NCBI GenBank assembly: GCA_003326205.1
Contig: LWTK01000038.1
Location: 116,857 to 180,856 of the forward strand
Direction of reading: 5' to 3'
From: Nostoc sp. ATCC 43529
Lineage (GTDB): Bacteria; Cyanobacteriota; Cyanobacteriia; Cyanobacteriales; Nostocaceae
Length of the DNA stretch: 64,000 bases
Shown here: in pieces, positions 1 to 9,500 of the stretch
How the letters are laid out: every line of letters starts with the position of its first letter
Position numbering within the stretch: the stretch's first letter is position 1
The notes under the pieces: generated by a model
Databases searched by the model: none
Seen by the model: the letters and a program-made list of their open reading frames with translations, nothing else
Told to the model about the DNA's origin: nothing
Made by a program: the position numbers and the translations under genes

Positions 1-168
1 TGTTAGAAGTGTTGCAAAGTTCTGGGGAATAATTATCTGATTGCTATCGCATCTTTTGATTTGAAAGAGAGTATAACTAAGATGACATCTTTTAGATCTA
101 ATGATAATAATACCTGTCTTTATAACAGATATCCTAAAATTATAACTAAAGTATTAAAGTGAGTCATA

Positions 169-561
169 TTATTTCATAAGCATTGGAGAATCGATATCTA
201 AAAGCCAATTTTCATCAACAAATTCCAAATTTTCATTGTAAACAAGAACTAACTCACCAACCTTTTGAGTGTGATTATTAGGTGCTTGTGTGGTATCAGC
301 ACTATAAGCTAAGAGGAAAAACTTTAGCTGTAAAAAGCGTTCTTTTTGATTAACCCCAATAGAACTGCTGACTAATTCTGCATCTAAGCTACGAGGTAAA
401 GTAATTGTTTCATAATATTCATCTTGCTCATCCCAGTAGCCAGATACTTTATACTTACATTGTTCCAAATGCTCTTGAACAAGTCTATTGCTATCTAAAT
501 TTTCTAATATTTCAGTTAAATCTTGCCAAACTGGATGATTTTTTAATTCGAGTCTTGTCAT
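169..561 (-). CDS. Hypothetical protein, 130 aa
   Basis: I do not recognise this protein. It is acidic, has no signal peptide or membrane segment, and its middle and C-terminal parts look like a small folded alpha/beta domain (alternating charged helices and beta-rich stretches). It starts with ATG at 561, only 10 bases after the stop of the gene upstream at 572, so the two are almost certainly co-transcribed. A small gene directly behind another small unknown gene resembles the order of toxin/immunity or toxin/antitoxin pairs, but that is inference from layout only. Confidence that it is a gene is good; function unknown. Confidence 0.6.
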   Translation of the reverse strand: MTRLELKNHPVWQDLTEILENLDSNRLVQEHLEQCKYKVSGYWDEQDEYYETITLPRSLDAELVSSSIGVNQKERFLQLKFFLLAYSADTTQAPNNHTQKVGELVLVYNENLEFVDENWLLDIDSPMLMK

Positions 562-571
562 AGATATGGCT

Positions 572-880
572 TTAATGTTCTGTTACCAAACCAGGAAAGT
601 GTAATATCCCATCAATAAATTTTGCATGAAATCGGCGGTCGCCACCTTTACCTAAGACTTTAGATTTTAAATCGTAGCCTGATTCTTGGGAAGTTACCAA
701 CCCAACATTACCACGAGGAGAGACTTGTCCTTTATCAATAGCTTTTAAATGTTTCCCTTTACGATCGTATTTTAATGCTAGCTTTATTTGTTCGCTTGCA
801 AACGAAACTAGCAGTCCACTGATTGAAAGATATACAGTATCAGGTTGAATATCTGCCCAATTATCGGGTAAAGCTTCCAT
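572..880 (-). CDS. Hypothetical protein, ~102 aa (possible toxin-like fragment)
   Basis: Not recognised. I chose the ATG at 880 (reads MEALPDNW); the frame stays open to a TTG at 910, adding ten residues, and an in-frame stop lies just beyond it. The C-terminal part is basic and glycine-rich, with the run KVLGKGGDRRFHAKF near the end, a style seen in C-terminal toxin domains of polymorphic toxins. That resemblance is an impression, not a match. No good ribosome binding site is visible before either start, so this may be the surviving 3' end of a longer gene. The stop is 10 bases before the next gene. Confidence 0.45.
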   Translation of the reverse strand: MEALPDNWADIQPDTVYLSISGLLVSFASEQIKLALKYDRKGKHLKAIDKGQVSPRGNVGLVTSQESGYDLKSKVLGKGGDRRFHAKFIDGILHFPGLVTEH

Positions 881-1061
881 TAAATTAATACTGATACAGT
901 AGAAGCACAATTTATTTCAGTTAAGTAAGCCAAATAACTAACTAAGTTACTCAATATTAATCTCTTCAAATGCTTCCTCTAAAAGGATTCTTATAATTTA
1001 TGACATCTTTAGCCTCAAACCCTTAGAGGACAAGTAAAATCGTAGATTTTATCTAAAAATT

Positions 1062-3407
1062 TCAACTTATTTGATCGACAACCGATATACTCTGAATACG
1101 CCATTTACTTCCGGATCGAATCAAATCATACCGGACTCGCAACTTTTCATTAGAAGAACTTTGAAATTGACCATTTTCATATAACTGTGTGGCTTCTTTA
1201 ACTGTAGCTTCCACAGCGGCGCGATCGCTAAATAATTCACCTTTTTCTACAGATTCAATCTTCAGGCTATGATCGTACTTGCGATAGCGGTTATCTAACT
1301 TATTTTGTTGAGCAATCAGCCGCCATTGAGACAACGCTGAACCAGTTAAAATCTGGTCTAAACTATTAATTTGATGATTAGGCCCTAAAGCTGCGGCTTT
1401 CGTAGACAGCCAAGTTTGAATTACTTCCTGTGCTGTTGCATTTGTCAAAGTACCTTCTGGTAATGCTGGCTTATTTACGTCAGGAATAAATACTGGTGGT
1501 TGATTTATCTGTACAAATAACTGTAAATCATGCTTAGGTGGTGTGGGGAAAAATAGGTTTTTTATCCATCCAAAAGCTGTTGTAGCTAATACCCAGAAAA
1601 CTAAGATAATCACTAAGGAAATAAACACTCTCCATACCAGCCGTGTTTTCCCTTCTATAGTGTTAGCAAAAGTTCGCCGCCGCCGCCGCGGACGAGGACG
1701 AGGACGATTATCAGGTATACGTTCTCTACTAACAGGTTGAGTAGGTTTTCTTCGCCTACGCTTTTGGTTTTGACTCGGTGTAGTAGTCCTACCTGAACCA
1801 TTCCAATGCTGATTATTAGGTCTGGTCATGCGTTCAGCAGTAGGAAGCGGTGCAGCAGTTACTTCTGGTTTGGCACTTTCAGATGAATTCGATCTCGGTT
1901 GCGAGAAGTTTGAATATTCTGGCCTTTGTTGTGTTGGTGGTTCTGGTAAATTTGGGTCGGGTGTTGGATTGCGATCGAATTGTCGAAAAGTCCCAGTTGA
2001 ATTCTTAGGAAAACGTGGATTATTTGTTTGTGGCTGTTGAAAAAGTTGGGGATTAATTACACCAGATTCATTAGTTGTTTGGGCATCATTTGGCAATGCT
2101 TCTAAATAAGCTTGCACCTGTGGGTTAGCAAAGTACTCTTTGAGAGAAGCTTGCTGGTTTGCCAAATCTCGAAAATGGGGAAATACTTCGTGTTGCAACC
2201 ACTGTTCTGTATATAAACATAACCCTGGCAACAAATCTGGAGAATCTTGAGATTTTTCCCGAATAAAAACTAAAGCTTCGTACTCTTGACTCAGTTCTAA
2301 AACGCGAGTTGCTTCTTCGGTTTGTCCCAAGAGTAATGCACATAGCGACTGTTCTAAATGTACATCTTGGCGATTGCCCAGACGCGCTAGCATCTGCCTT
2401 GCTTGCCGAATTAAAGCGGGTTGTCTTTGAGCAAACCCTCTGGCTATCAAAGCATAAACAGCCAAGTAAATGGCAACAGCAGAAGGACGTTTACTTTCGG
2501 CTTCAAATAACTTGTGTTGTTCTGCGACTGTTAAATGGTTACGTAATTGCTGTATAAAACGTAGAAAATCATCTATGTTTAAACCAGAGCGATCGCTATT
2601 TGTACCATCAATGCCGCCACGATCTTCTAAAAGATTTTGCAATAATTCCAGACCCTGGTGTCGTTCGGCAGTCTTTTCTTGAGGTAGTGCTAGTAACTCT
2701 AAAATTCGATAGGGTCGCAATTTATAGAGATCTGCCTCAATTTCTGCTTGTACGCTGGCAAATAACCCTTCCCGAACTAGCAATTCCTGACCAGTTTCTA
2801 AGGATACAGCAGCATTTTCGTAGTGACCTTGCTGCCATTGTTCGCGTCCTAGTTCTAAACAAGCAAGGGCAACAGTGAGAACGACATCGGGACGTTCGGG
2901 ACTTTCGAGAATTTCTTCGTCTGCTAGATTATTGCCTTTATTGTTACTGGTAACACCGTTCTTATTCACTAGGTACGGACGACCTAGTTTCAGTACCAGT
3001 TCGTATTCCCCTAATTCTTGCAAAATCAACAAAGCGCCAACTAATTCCTCTTGAGAAACATCGATCCCCAAATTTTGGGCTTCAATGCTTTTTTTGTGGC
3101 TTTCTTTGGGATTTTCTCCTGCTACTGTGCCAGCAGCAACGTTATCAGGGTCATAGGCGTGGGCGAGATAAAGGTGATCGTAAGTACTGCGTTGTTTTGG
3201 ATCTGATAAAACCACGTAAGCTTCTTCTATAAGTTGTTTACGAGAAGAAATTGCTGCTGTTGAATACTCACGTCTTGGCAATTGTACAATGCGATCGCTA
3301 TATGCCTGCCGCAGTTGTTCGTCACTTGCCGCTAACGGTAGTCCTAAAATTCGGTAGTAATCTAGCGGAATTCGCACAGTCCACTTCCCCTGCACCGCGA
3401 TCGACAT
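1062..3407 (-). CDS. zipN: Cell division protein ZipN/Ftn2 (ARC6-like)
   Basis: Cyanobacterial relative of plastid ARC6, an inner-membrane protein that anchors FtsZ and recruits divisome proteins. The 781-aa product starts with a divergent J-like domain (residues ~16-82, DYYRILGLPLAASDEQLRQA) lacking the HPD signature. A long helical region of TPR-like character follows, then a proline/asparagine/serine-rich linker (~450-570), an arginine-rich stretch, one transmembrane helix (~592-614) and a C-terminal ARC6-type IMS/DUF4101 domain (~655-778). This order is the family's signature: cytoplasmic N-terminus, periplasmic C-terminus. It is somewhat longer than unicellular Ftn2 because of the linker. 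No operon partner; a 770-base gap lies upstream. Confidence 0.93.
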   Translation of the reverse strand: MSIAVQGKWTVRIPLDYYRILGLPLAASDEQLRQAYSDRIVQLPRREYSTAAISSRKQLIEEAYVVLSDPKQRSTYDHLYLAHAYDPDNVAAGTVAGENPKESHKKSIEAQNLGIDVSQEELVGALLILQELGEYELVLKLGRPYLVNKNGVTSNNKGNNLADEEILESPERPDVVLTVALACLELGREQWQQGHYENAAVSLETGQELLVREGLFASVQAEIEADLYKLRPYRILELLALPQEKTAERHQGLELLQNLLEDRGGIDGTNSDRSGLNIDDFLRFIQQLRNHLTVAEQHKLFEAESKRPSAVAIYLAVYALIARGFAQRQPALIRQARQMLARLGNRQDVHLEQSLCALLLGQTEEATRVLELSQEYEALVFIREKSQDSPDLLPGLCLYTEQWLQHEVFPHFRDLANQQASLKEYFANPQVQAYLEALPNDAQTTNESGVINPQLFQQPQTNNPRFPKNSTGTFRQFDRNPTPDPNLPEPPTQQRPEYSNFSQPRSNSSESAKPEVTAAPLPTAERMTRPNNQHWNGSGRTTTPSQNQKRRRRKPTQPVSRERIPDNRPRPRPRRRRRTFANTIEGKTRLVWRVFISLVIILVFWVLATTAFGWIKNLFFPTPPKHDLQLFVQINQPPVFIPDVNKPALPEGTLTNATAQEVIQTWLSTKAAALGPNHQINSLDQILTGSALSQWRLIAQQNKLDNRYRKYDHSLKIESVEKGELFSDRAAVEATVKEATQLYENGQFQSSSNEKLRVRYDLIRSGSKWRIQSISVVDQIS

Positions 3408-4177
3408 AATTCACCTAGAGCGTTCCAGGCCAGTAAAACCGTGCCATAATAATGCCGTGTAGAATCTACTCTACAAGTGTATATTGCAACTACTTGTTTT
3501 GTACCTTCCCGAAATTTTGAGTCACATTCTAGTACTAATTTTTCGCCTTCGCCTAGAAAGCTTAAGCTTTTTGTCTTAATTCTTAGTATTTTTTGTTTAA
3601 TACGACCTTCGATACCATAAACCACAACTACCGCTATTGTCACGGAATAAATGTTGTGGCTACACAAGTCTATTGATTTTTTCGGGACTTTCCTTAGTAT
3701 GCAGTTAGTAAACTACTACCTTTGGGTGTTGACCCTGATAACAAGAGACAAAAATCATATCATATTTAACCTTTAATTACAATTACCCATTTAGGTATAG
3801 AAATTTTGGCGGCATTTTTTTTTAAATTGTTAATGGGTATGCAGAAACCAGTCTATCTTGATTGGTACTCTATCAAGGGGAATGGTGAGACAAAAAAAGC
3901 CCAAAGGGCAGATGTCCCATTTTGAGTTATATTCCCACAGGGTTATAGGCGCAAAAGTTAAAATTTCGTTTGGGAAACTTGAGTAGTATCTAAACCGACA
4001 CCACCCACTTTCCCAAAAATTAAAAATCCACCTATTCCCTAAAGTCCTTTTTTGGTGCATAAATAAAGCTTGATTGTTGACTCTTGCAAACGCTAACCTG
4101 TTACAGGCTCAGACGTTATCAGACCAACTTATTTAAGACCGTAACTTTAAGTTGTACAACAGGGATACTGGAAAATA
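3408..4177. other. Intergenic region between divergent zipN and pdhA
   Basis: 770 bases separating the starts of two divergently transcribed genes, so both promoters should lie here. I see no convincing gene: the short open frames on the minus strand read as low-complexity aromatic-rich sequence with no family resemblance. A small GC-rich hairpin (GCCC-AAA-GGGC near 3898) follows a run of A. No clear repeat was found. Confidence 0.6.
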
Positions 4178-5212
4178 ATGGTTCAAGAGCGTACTTTACC
4201 CACATTTAATGCTGCCACTAGCCGCATTACCAAAGAAGAAGGGTTACGGTTATATGAAGACATGGTGTTAGGGCGTTTGTTTGAAGACAAATGCGCTGAA
4301 ATGTATTACCGGGGCAAAATGTTTGGTTTTGTCCACTTGTACAACGGTCAAGAAGCCGTTTCCACTGGTGTTATTCAAGCAATGCGGCCGGGTGAAGATT
4401 TCGTTTGCAGTACCTACCGCGACCACGTTCACGCTTTGAGCGCGGGAGTACCAGCAAAAGAAGTCATGGCAGAGCTGTTTGGCAAAGCCACAGGTTGCAG
4501 CAAAGGGCGTGGTGGTTCGATGCACATGTTTTCTGCCGAACATCGCTTGCTAGGCGGCTATGCGTTTGTGGCAGAGGGAATTCCTGTGGCAGCCGGAGCC
4601 GCTTTTCAAAGCAAATACCGCCGCGAGGTGCTAAAAGACGAAAGTGCCGACCAAGTGACAGCTTGCTTTTTTGGTGACGGTGCAGCAAATAACGGTCAGT
4701 TTTTCGAGACGTTAAACATGGCCGCTCTCTGGAAACTGCCGATTCTTTTTGTGGTAGAAAATAATAAGTGGGCAATTGGTATGGCTCACGATCGCGCAAC
4801 TTCCCAACCAGAGATTTACAAAAAAGCCAGCGTATTTAACATGGCGGGTGTGGAAGTAGATGGCATGGACGTTTTGGCTGTCCATGCTGTTGCCCAAGAA
4901 GCCGTAGCCCGTGCCCGTGCTGGAGAAGGCCCGACATTAATTGAGGCGCTGACCTACCGTTTCCGGGGTCACTCCTTAGCAGACCCCGACGAACTACGTA
5001 GCAAAGCCGAGAAAGAATTTTGGTTTGCCCGCGACCCAATTAAGAAATTGGCAGCTCATTTACTAGAGCAAAACCTGGCGAGTGAGGAAGAACTCAAAGG
5101 CATCGACCGTAAAATTCAAGAACTAATCGACGAAGCAGTAAAATTCGCCGAAAGTAGCCCTGAACCAGACCCCAGCGAATTGTATCGTTTCGTTTTTGCA
5201 GAAGACGAGTAA
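4178..5212 (+). CDS. pdhA: Pyruvate dehydrogenase E1 component, alpha subunit
   Basis: Thiamine-diphosphate-dependent E1 alpha subunit, which together with PdhB decarboxylates pyruvate for acetyl-CoA formation. The 344-aa length is normal for the family. The ThDP motif is clear: [20 protein letters not shown] starts it and ENNKWAIGM ends it (about residues 167-200). The phosphorylation-loop-like segment [15 protein letters not shown] (~260-275) is also typical. The beta subunit is not adjacent, as is usual in cyanobacteria, where pdh genes are scattered. The ATG at 4178 gives the expected N-terminus [10 protein letters not shown]. It is followed by heptamer repeats rather than a clear terminator. 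Confidence 0.96.
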   Translation: MVQERTLPTFNAATSRITKEEGLRLYEDMVLGRLFEDKCAEMYYRGKMFGFVHLYNGQEAVSTGVIQAMRPGEDFVCSTYRDHVHALSAGVPAKEVMAELFGKATGCSKGRGGSMHMFSAEHRLLGGYAFVAEGIPVAAGAAFQSKYRREVLKDESADQVTACFFGDGAANNGQFFETLNMAALWKLPILFVVENNKWAIGMAHDRATSQPEIYKKASVFNMAGVEVDGMDVLAVHAVAQEAVARARAGEGPTLIEALTYRFRGHSLADPDELRSKAEKEFWFARDPIKKLAAHLLEQNLASEEELKGIDRKIQELIDEAVKFAESSPEPDPSELYRFVFAEDE

Positions 5213-5220
5213 TTTATGGG

Positions 5221-5262
5221 GAGTTAGGAGTGAGGAGTGAGGAGTGAGGAGTGAGGAGTTAT
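5221..5262. repeat. Heptanucleotide tandem repeat (GAGTGAG type)
   Basis: Six consecutive 7-base units, GAGTTAG then four GAGTGAG and a final GAGTTAT, directly after the pdhA stop. This is the STRR type of short tandem repeat known from heterocystous cyanobacteria. Confidence 0.85.
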
Positions 5263-5329
5263 GAATTTTTAACTCTTAACTACAGGAAGCGTCATTGTTT
5301 TGATTTCCTGAGCGAATTATGAGTTATGA

Positions 5330-5411
5330 ATTTTTAACAGCAAACTCCTAACAGCAAACTGCTAACAGCAAACTCCTAACAGCAAACTCTTAACTCCTAA
5401 CTCTTAACTCC
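5330..5411. repeat. Heptanucleotide tandem repeat (AACAGCA / AACTCCT)
   Basis: About eleven 7-base units, mostly alternating AACAGCA with AACTCCT or close variants, ending in AACTCTT/AACTCC. It lies between pdhA and the aldose-epimerase gene. The period of seven and the mixing of two unit types suggest slippage plus unit-by-unit divergence of an STRR array. Confidence 0.8.
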
Positions 5412-5441
5412 AAACTATCCCTGAACTTTGGACTAAAACTT

Positions 5442-6311
5442 GTGTTTACCATTGCAGTTCAACAGCAACAGTACAAAACCTACATCCTTTCAGATGAAGC
5501 CGCTGGTTCTCAACTGGAAGTTGTCCCAGAACGCGGTGGTATTATTACCCGTTGGCGGATACAGGGGCAAGAAATTTTTTATCTGGACACCGAACGCTTT
5601 GCTAACCCTGATTTGAGTGTCAGAGGCGGAAATCCGATTTTGTTTCCTATCTGTGGCAATTTACCAGATAACGTTTACACCCACGACGGGAAACAGTACA
5701 CTCTCAAACAACATGGCTTTGCCCGTGATTTACCTTGGCAAGTCACTGACCAAGTAACTGAAGATAAAGTTAGCCTCACCCTCGTCCTGAATAGCAACGA
5801 GCAAACACGGGCTGTTTATCCTTTTGACTTTCAGGTAACTTTCACTTACAAACTCCAAGGTAATACCCTAGAAATTCACCAGCAGTATCAAAATCTTTCA
5901 TCCGCACCATTGCCGTTTTCTTCAGGATTTCACCCCTATTTTCTGACCCATGATAAAAATGGGCTAGAGTTTGAAATTCCCTCTCAACAGTATCAAGACC
6001 AGAGAACCAAAGAAATTCACCCCTTCAACGGCAATTTTGACTTCAACCAGGATGAAATTGATGTTGCCTTCAAGCAGCTAACTAGTAAATCAGCAAGTGT
6101 GACGGACAATAACCGTAAGCTAAAGCTGACTCTAGATTATGGCGATGAATATCCCATTTTGGTATTTTGGACGCTCAAAGGCAAAGACTTCTACTGTCTA
6201 GAACCGTGGAGCGCTCCTCGCAACTCCTTAAACACTGGCGAATATCTAACTGTATTAGACCCAGGCGGTAGCTACACAGCATCTGTACGCATAAGCGCAA
6301 ATTTTTTCTAA
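5442..6311 (+). CDS. Aldose 1-epimerase family protein
   Basis: A 289-aa mutarotase-fold protein of the galactose mutarotase-like superfamily, acting on the anomeric carbon of an aldose or hexose 6-phosphate. Typical segments are the N-terminal LEVVPERGGIITRW, GGNPILFPICGNLPDN (sugar pocket entrance), KQHGFARDLPW containing a likely catalytic His, SSGFHPYFLT with a second conserved His, and CLEPWSAPRNSLN with the catalytic-type Glu near the C-terminus. These fit the YeaD/GalM-like subgroup common in cyanobacteria. The exact sugar cannot be told. It stands alone after pdhA and ends just before a tRNA gene. The reading starts at a TTG/GTG-rich region, so the start is not certain. Confidence 0.88.
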   Translation: MFTIAVQQQQYKTYILSDEAAGSQLEVVPERGGIITRWRIQGQEIFYLDTERFANPDLSVRGGNPILFPICGNLPDNVYTHDGKQYTLKQHGFARDLPWQVTDQVTEDKVSLTLVLNSNEQTRAVYPFDFQVTFTYKLQGNTLEIHQQYQNLSSAPLPFSSGFHPYFLTHDKNGLEFEIPSQQYQDQRTKEIHPFNGNFDFNQDEIDVAFKQLTSKSASVTDNNRKLKLTLDYGDEYPILVFWTLKGKDFYCLEPWSAPRNSLNTGEYLTVLDPGGSYTASVRISANFF

Positions 6312-6371
6312 ACCCCTTTACAAATCTACAGATGTCTATGCTATGATGACAAAGTTGCGAAATGAACGAAA

Positions 6372-6443
6372 GGGTCGCTAACTCAACGGTAGAGTACTCG
6401 GCTTTTAACCGATTAGTTCCGGGTTCGAATCCCGGGCGACCCA
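6372..6443 (+). tRNA. trnK: tRNA-Lys (anticodon UUU)
   Basis: Complete 72-nt cloverleaf: acceptor stem GGGTCGC (6372-6378) pairs with GCGACCC (6436-6442), discriminator A at 6443. D arm ACTC/GAGT, anticodon loop CTTTTAA giving TTT at 6404-6406, T arm with GGTTCGAAT. CCA is not encoded. The terminal anticodon-stem pair is a C-U mismatch. Confidence 0.97.
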
Positions 6444-6546
6444 TAAAACAGAATTCAGAATTAGGACAGTCTATCGTATAGCTGCTAGAGCTAGATATTA
6501 TGTTTCATTAAATTGAAATCTGGTGTAGATCTTGGGTTGAGTGTTG

Positions 6547-9500
6547 CTAAGAGATATGCCGCTCAATCCAATCTCGGTCGAATATCAATTGGTAAATACG
6601 GTTTTGGACTTTGAGAGAACCTTGTTGTTTAATAATTAGCCCTGATAGGAGCAATTCTTTTTCTTCTGGACTATCAACGGAAAGTATTTCTCCTTGGTGT
6701 AAAATTTGCTGATAAAGCTCTAGGAGTTTGTTAACTTGTAAATTGCTATTGAGAATGCGATCGCGAATCGTTCTTAAATGCTCTGGCTCATCCTGCGATT
6801 CCCAGTTTTCTATTACATTTGTCTGTACCAAATGTTCTATCCATTCGGCTTCAGTATTTGCTGGAATCACAGTTGAAGAGTTATGAATGAGCTTACAGAG
6901 CTTTTGAGTGAGGAAAGGCTGTCCGTTAGTCCAGTGTAGTACTTCTCTGATGACTTTGCGAATGGCGATCGCGTCGCTCACTTTCTCTTTTAAACCTTCA
7001 CCTAAAGGATAAACTTCATCTTCTTTAAAACCTTCTAGTTGAATTGATTGACCAATATTAAACGGTGTTCGCTTGTGGTCTGAAATTAAATCTGAGGGAG
7101 TTGCTACGCCAAAGAAAGCAAAAGTTAAACGTCGATATTCTAGGTTGATACTACGCTGGTTATAACAGAAGCGTACCAAAGCAAAAAAGTCATTCACAGA
7201 AAAATTTAAGCCTAAGACACTATCAATTTCATCGACAAAGATATAAATTTTTTCACTCTGAACTTGTTTAAGTAAAATATTTTCAATAAATTGGCTCAAT
7301 TTTTGGGTGGGTGACAAATCTTTGTACTCATTCCACCAAATTGGCAGATTTATTTTGTCTAACAAATCAAAATTCTGCCATAATTCCACTGCTAACCCCA
7401 AATACCATTGAGTAGGGGTAATGTTGTCACTACCAATACGGGTTAAATCAATTGCCGTACAACTAAATCCTTCTTGCTGGAGATGGTGCATCATGCGTAC
7501 CATCAAGCTTGATTTACCCATCTGCCTTGCATTTAGTATGTAACAGAAATTACTATGCCTGAGTGCTTGATAAAAGTGGCGGTCAGCAGAACGCACAACA
7601 TAGGTGGGAGCATCCATTGGCAAACTACCCCCAATTTGATAATCATAACTTGAGAGTTGTTCTGAACTTTTAAGTAGGTCGTTTTCAAATTTCAGTTTTT
7701 CTTGAGTAATTTTCAGTTCTTCTAGCGTTTTTAATAACTCTTGATTTCGTTCTTCAACTTTTTGTTCTAAAGTGCGGTTGTAGTCTTCTAATTGTTCGTA
7801 TAAACGGGAATTTTCAATAGAAATGGCAGCTTGAGCAGAAAGGATTTTTAAAATCTCAATGCGCTCTGGAGTAAATGCATGTGTGATTAAATTATTTTCT
7901 AAATATAGAATACCGCTTAATTTACCTTGATGAAGTAGAGGAATGCAAAGAATCGATTTAGGTTGTACAACAGTAACATAAGGATCGCTAATAAATTGTC
8001 CCTCATGTTCTGCATCATCTAAAACCACATTTTCATGGCTATGGGCAACATAGTTAACAATAGTAATCGAAACAAGAGGCAATTGTTGAGCCATATCTAC
8101 AGAATCTATTGGGAGCGATCGCAAAATGGTAACATTATCATCATCCATTGCCCCTTCAGCCTCAATGACCCAATTTCCTTCCTTCTCAAGAATCAGAAAG
8201 CCTCTCTGAGCGCCTGCATTCTCAATGCTGATTTTCATCAGCTTCTGCAACAACTTTTCTAAAACGATTTCACTAGCTAGAGCTTGGGATGCTTTAAGAA
8301 CCGTTGTTATGTCTAGGACTTTCCCATCACTACCCGTTGTCGAGATATTTGTGCTGATACCCTTAGCTTCTGTTCTACTAGTTACTCCTACCCGTAGCTG
8401 TGCATATTCAGCTTCTAAATCTTTAACTTTGGCTTTTGCTCCCCAACTGATATAACAATAATGTGCATTTTTTAGATAAAAATTCCCAATTTCCTCTCTG
8501 CCAATAGAAAGATAGAATTCTGCTGCATGTTCATAAGCTAGGGCTTCTTCATGGATAAATTCATATTGTTTAGCACCTTGAATAGCTTTTTCATAAAGTT
8601 CTTCTGCTTGCCAAATTTTTCCTAAAGCTCGTGCTTTTTCAGCTTCTATTAAATCATATTTATTTTGAAAATTATCAGGACAATGTTTAGCCCATATTTT
8701 CATATTTTTTTGATTTATTTCTATTTGTTTAAGTAATTGTTTTCGTTGCCTCACATCACGATTTGTATAACAAGCAAGCAAAGCAAGCGAATAGTAGAAA
8801 TTATGCTGCGGCTCAGGTAAATATCCAGCACAAGATTTGAGATTTTTTTCGGCTTGAATACCATGATCGAGAGCTTTTTCATAATTTTTAAAGAAAAAAT
8901 ATGAAATTGTTTTGGCTAAATGAAAAATAAATATTAGCCAATCATTATTACTTTGTTCCCAACTTTTTAAATATTCTTCCTCTTCTTTTTTCGATTTGCC
9001 AAGAATTAGAAAATGATTATCAGTATTACAATCCAATAAATTAATTGTAATGCTTTTACATATTTGAATATAAAAAATTGAATATGTTTGTTGGATTGTT
9101 TGAATTAATTTCTCATATTTTGTATAAGCGCATAAAACATCTTCTAGAGTATTACCTTTAAAAAAGTTTATTAAGCAATAACTGATAGATGCATAAGAAG
9201 CAAACTCATTATTTCCTGTGTTTATTCCTTTTTGAAATCCTTCCAACAACTTATCGTCTGCAACTATATTTCTGATGGATTCTTTCCAGTGCCATATAAA
9301 TCCGTAATACACATGCATAACTAAAGCTTCTGATTTGGAAAAATTAAGCTGCTTTAGGAACTTTAGAGAAAGCTTGCCAAACTTATATCCCGAATCAAAA
9401 TCCCTCATGACACCGACAAGAATCATTCCATAAAGGATATATATATTAACAGAACTAGATGAATTTCCATATTTTATACAAAGATTGAGTTGAATTAATA

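Noticed and set aside
3362..4060. Minus-strand open frames upstream of zipN
   Set aside because: No family resemblance, no ribosome binding site, and one overlaps the zipN start; composition is that of non-coding DNA.
5330..5411. CRISPR-like periodic array
   Set aside because: The period is seven bases with no spacers; it is a heptamer tandem repeat. No CRISPR array or cas gene is seen in the window.
6175..6444. Minus-strand open frame beginning MGRPGFEPGTNRL
   Set aside because: This is the classic false protein read across the antisense of a tRNA gene; the tRNA-Lys and the aldose-epimerase gene explain the DNA.
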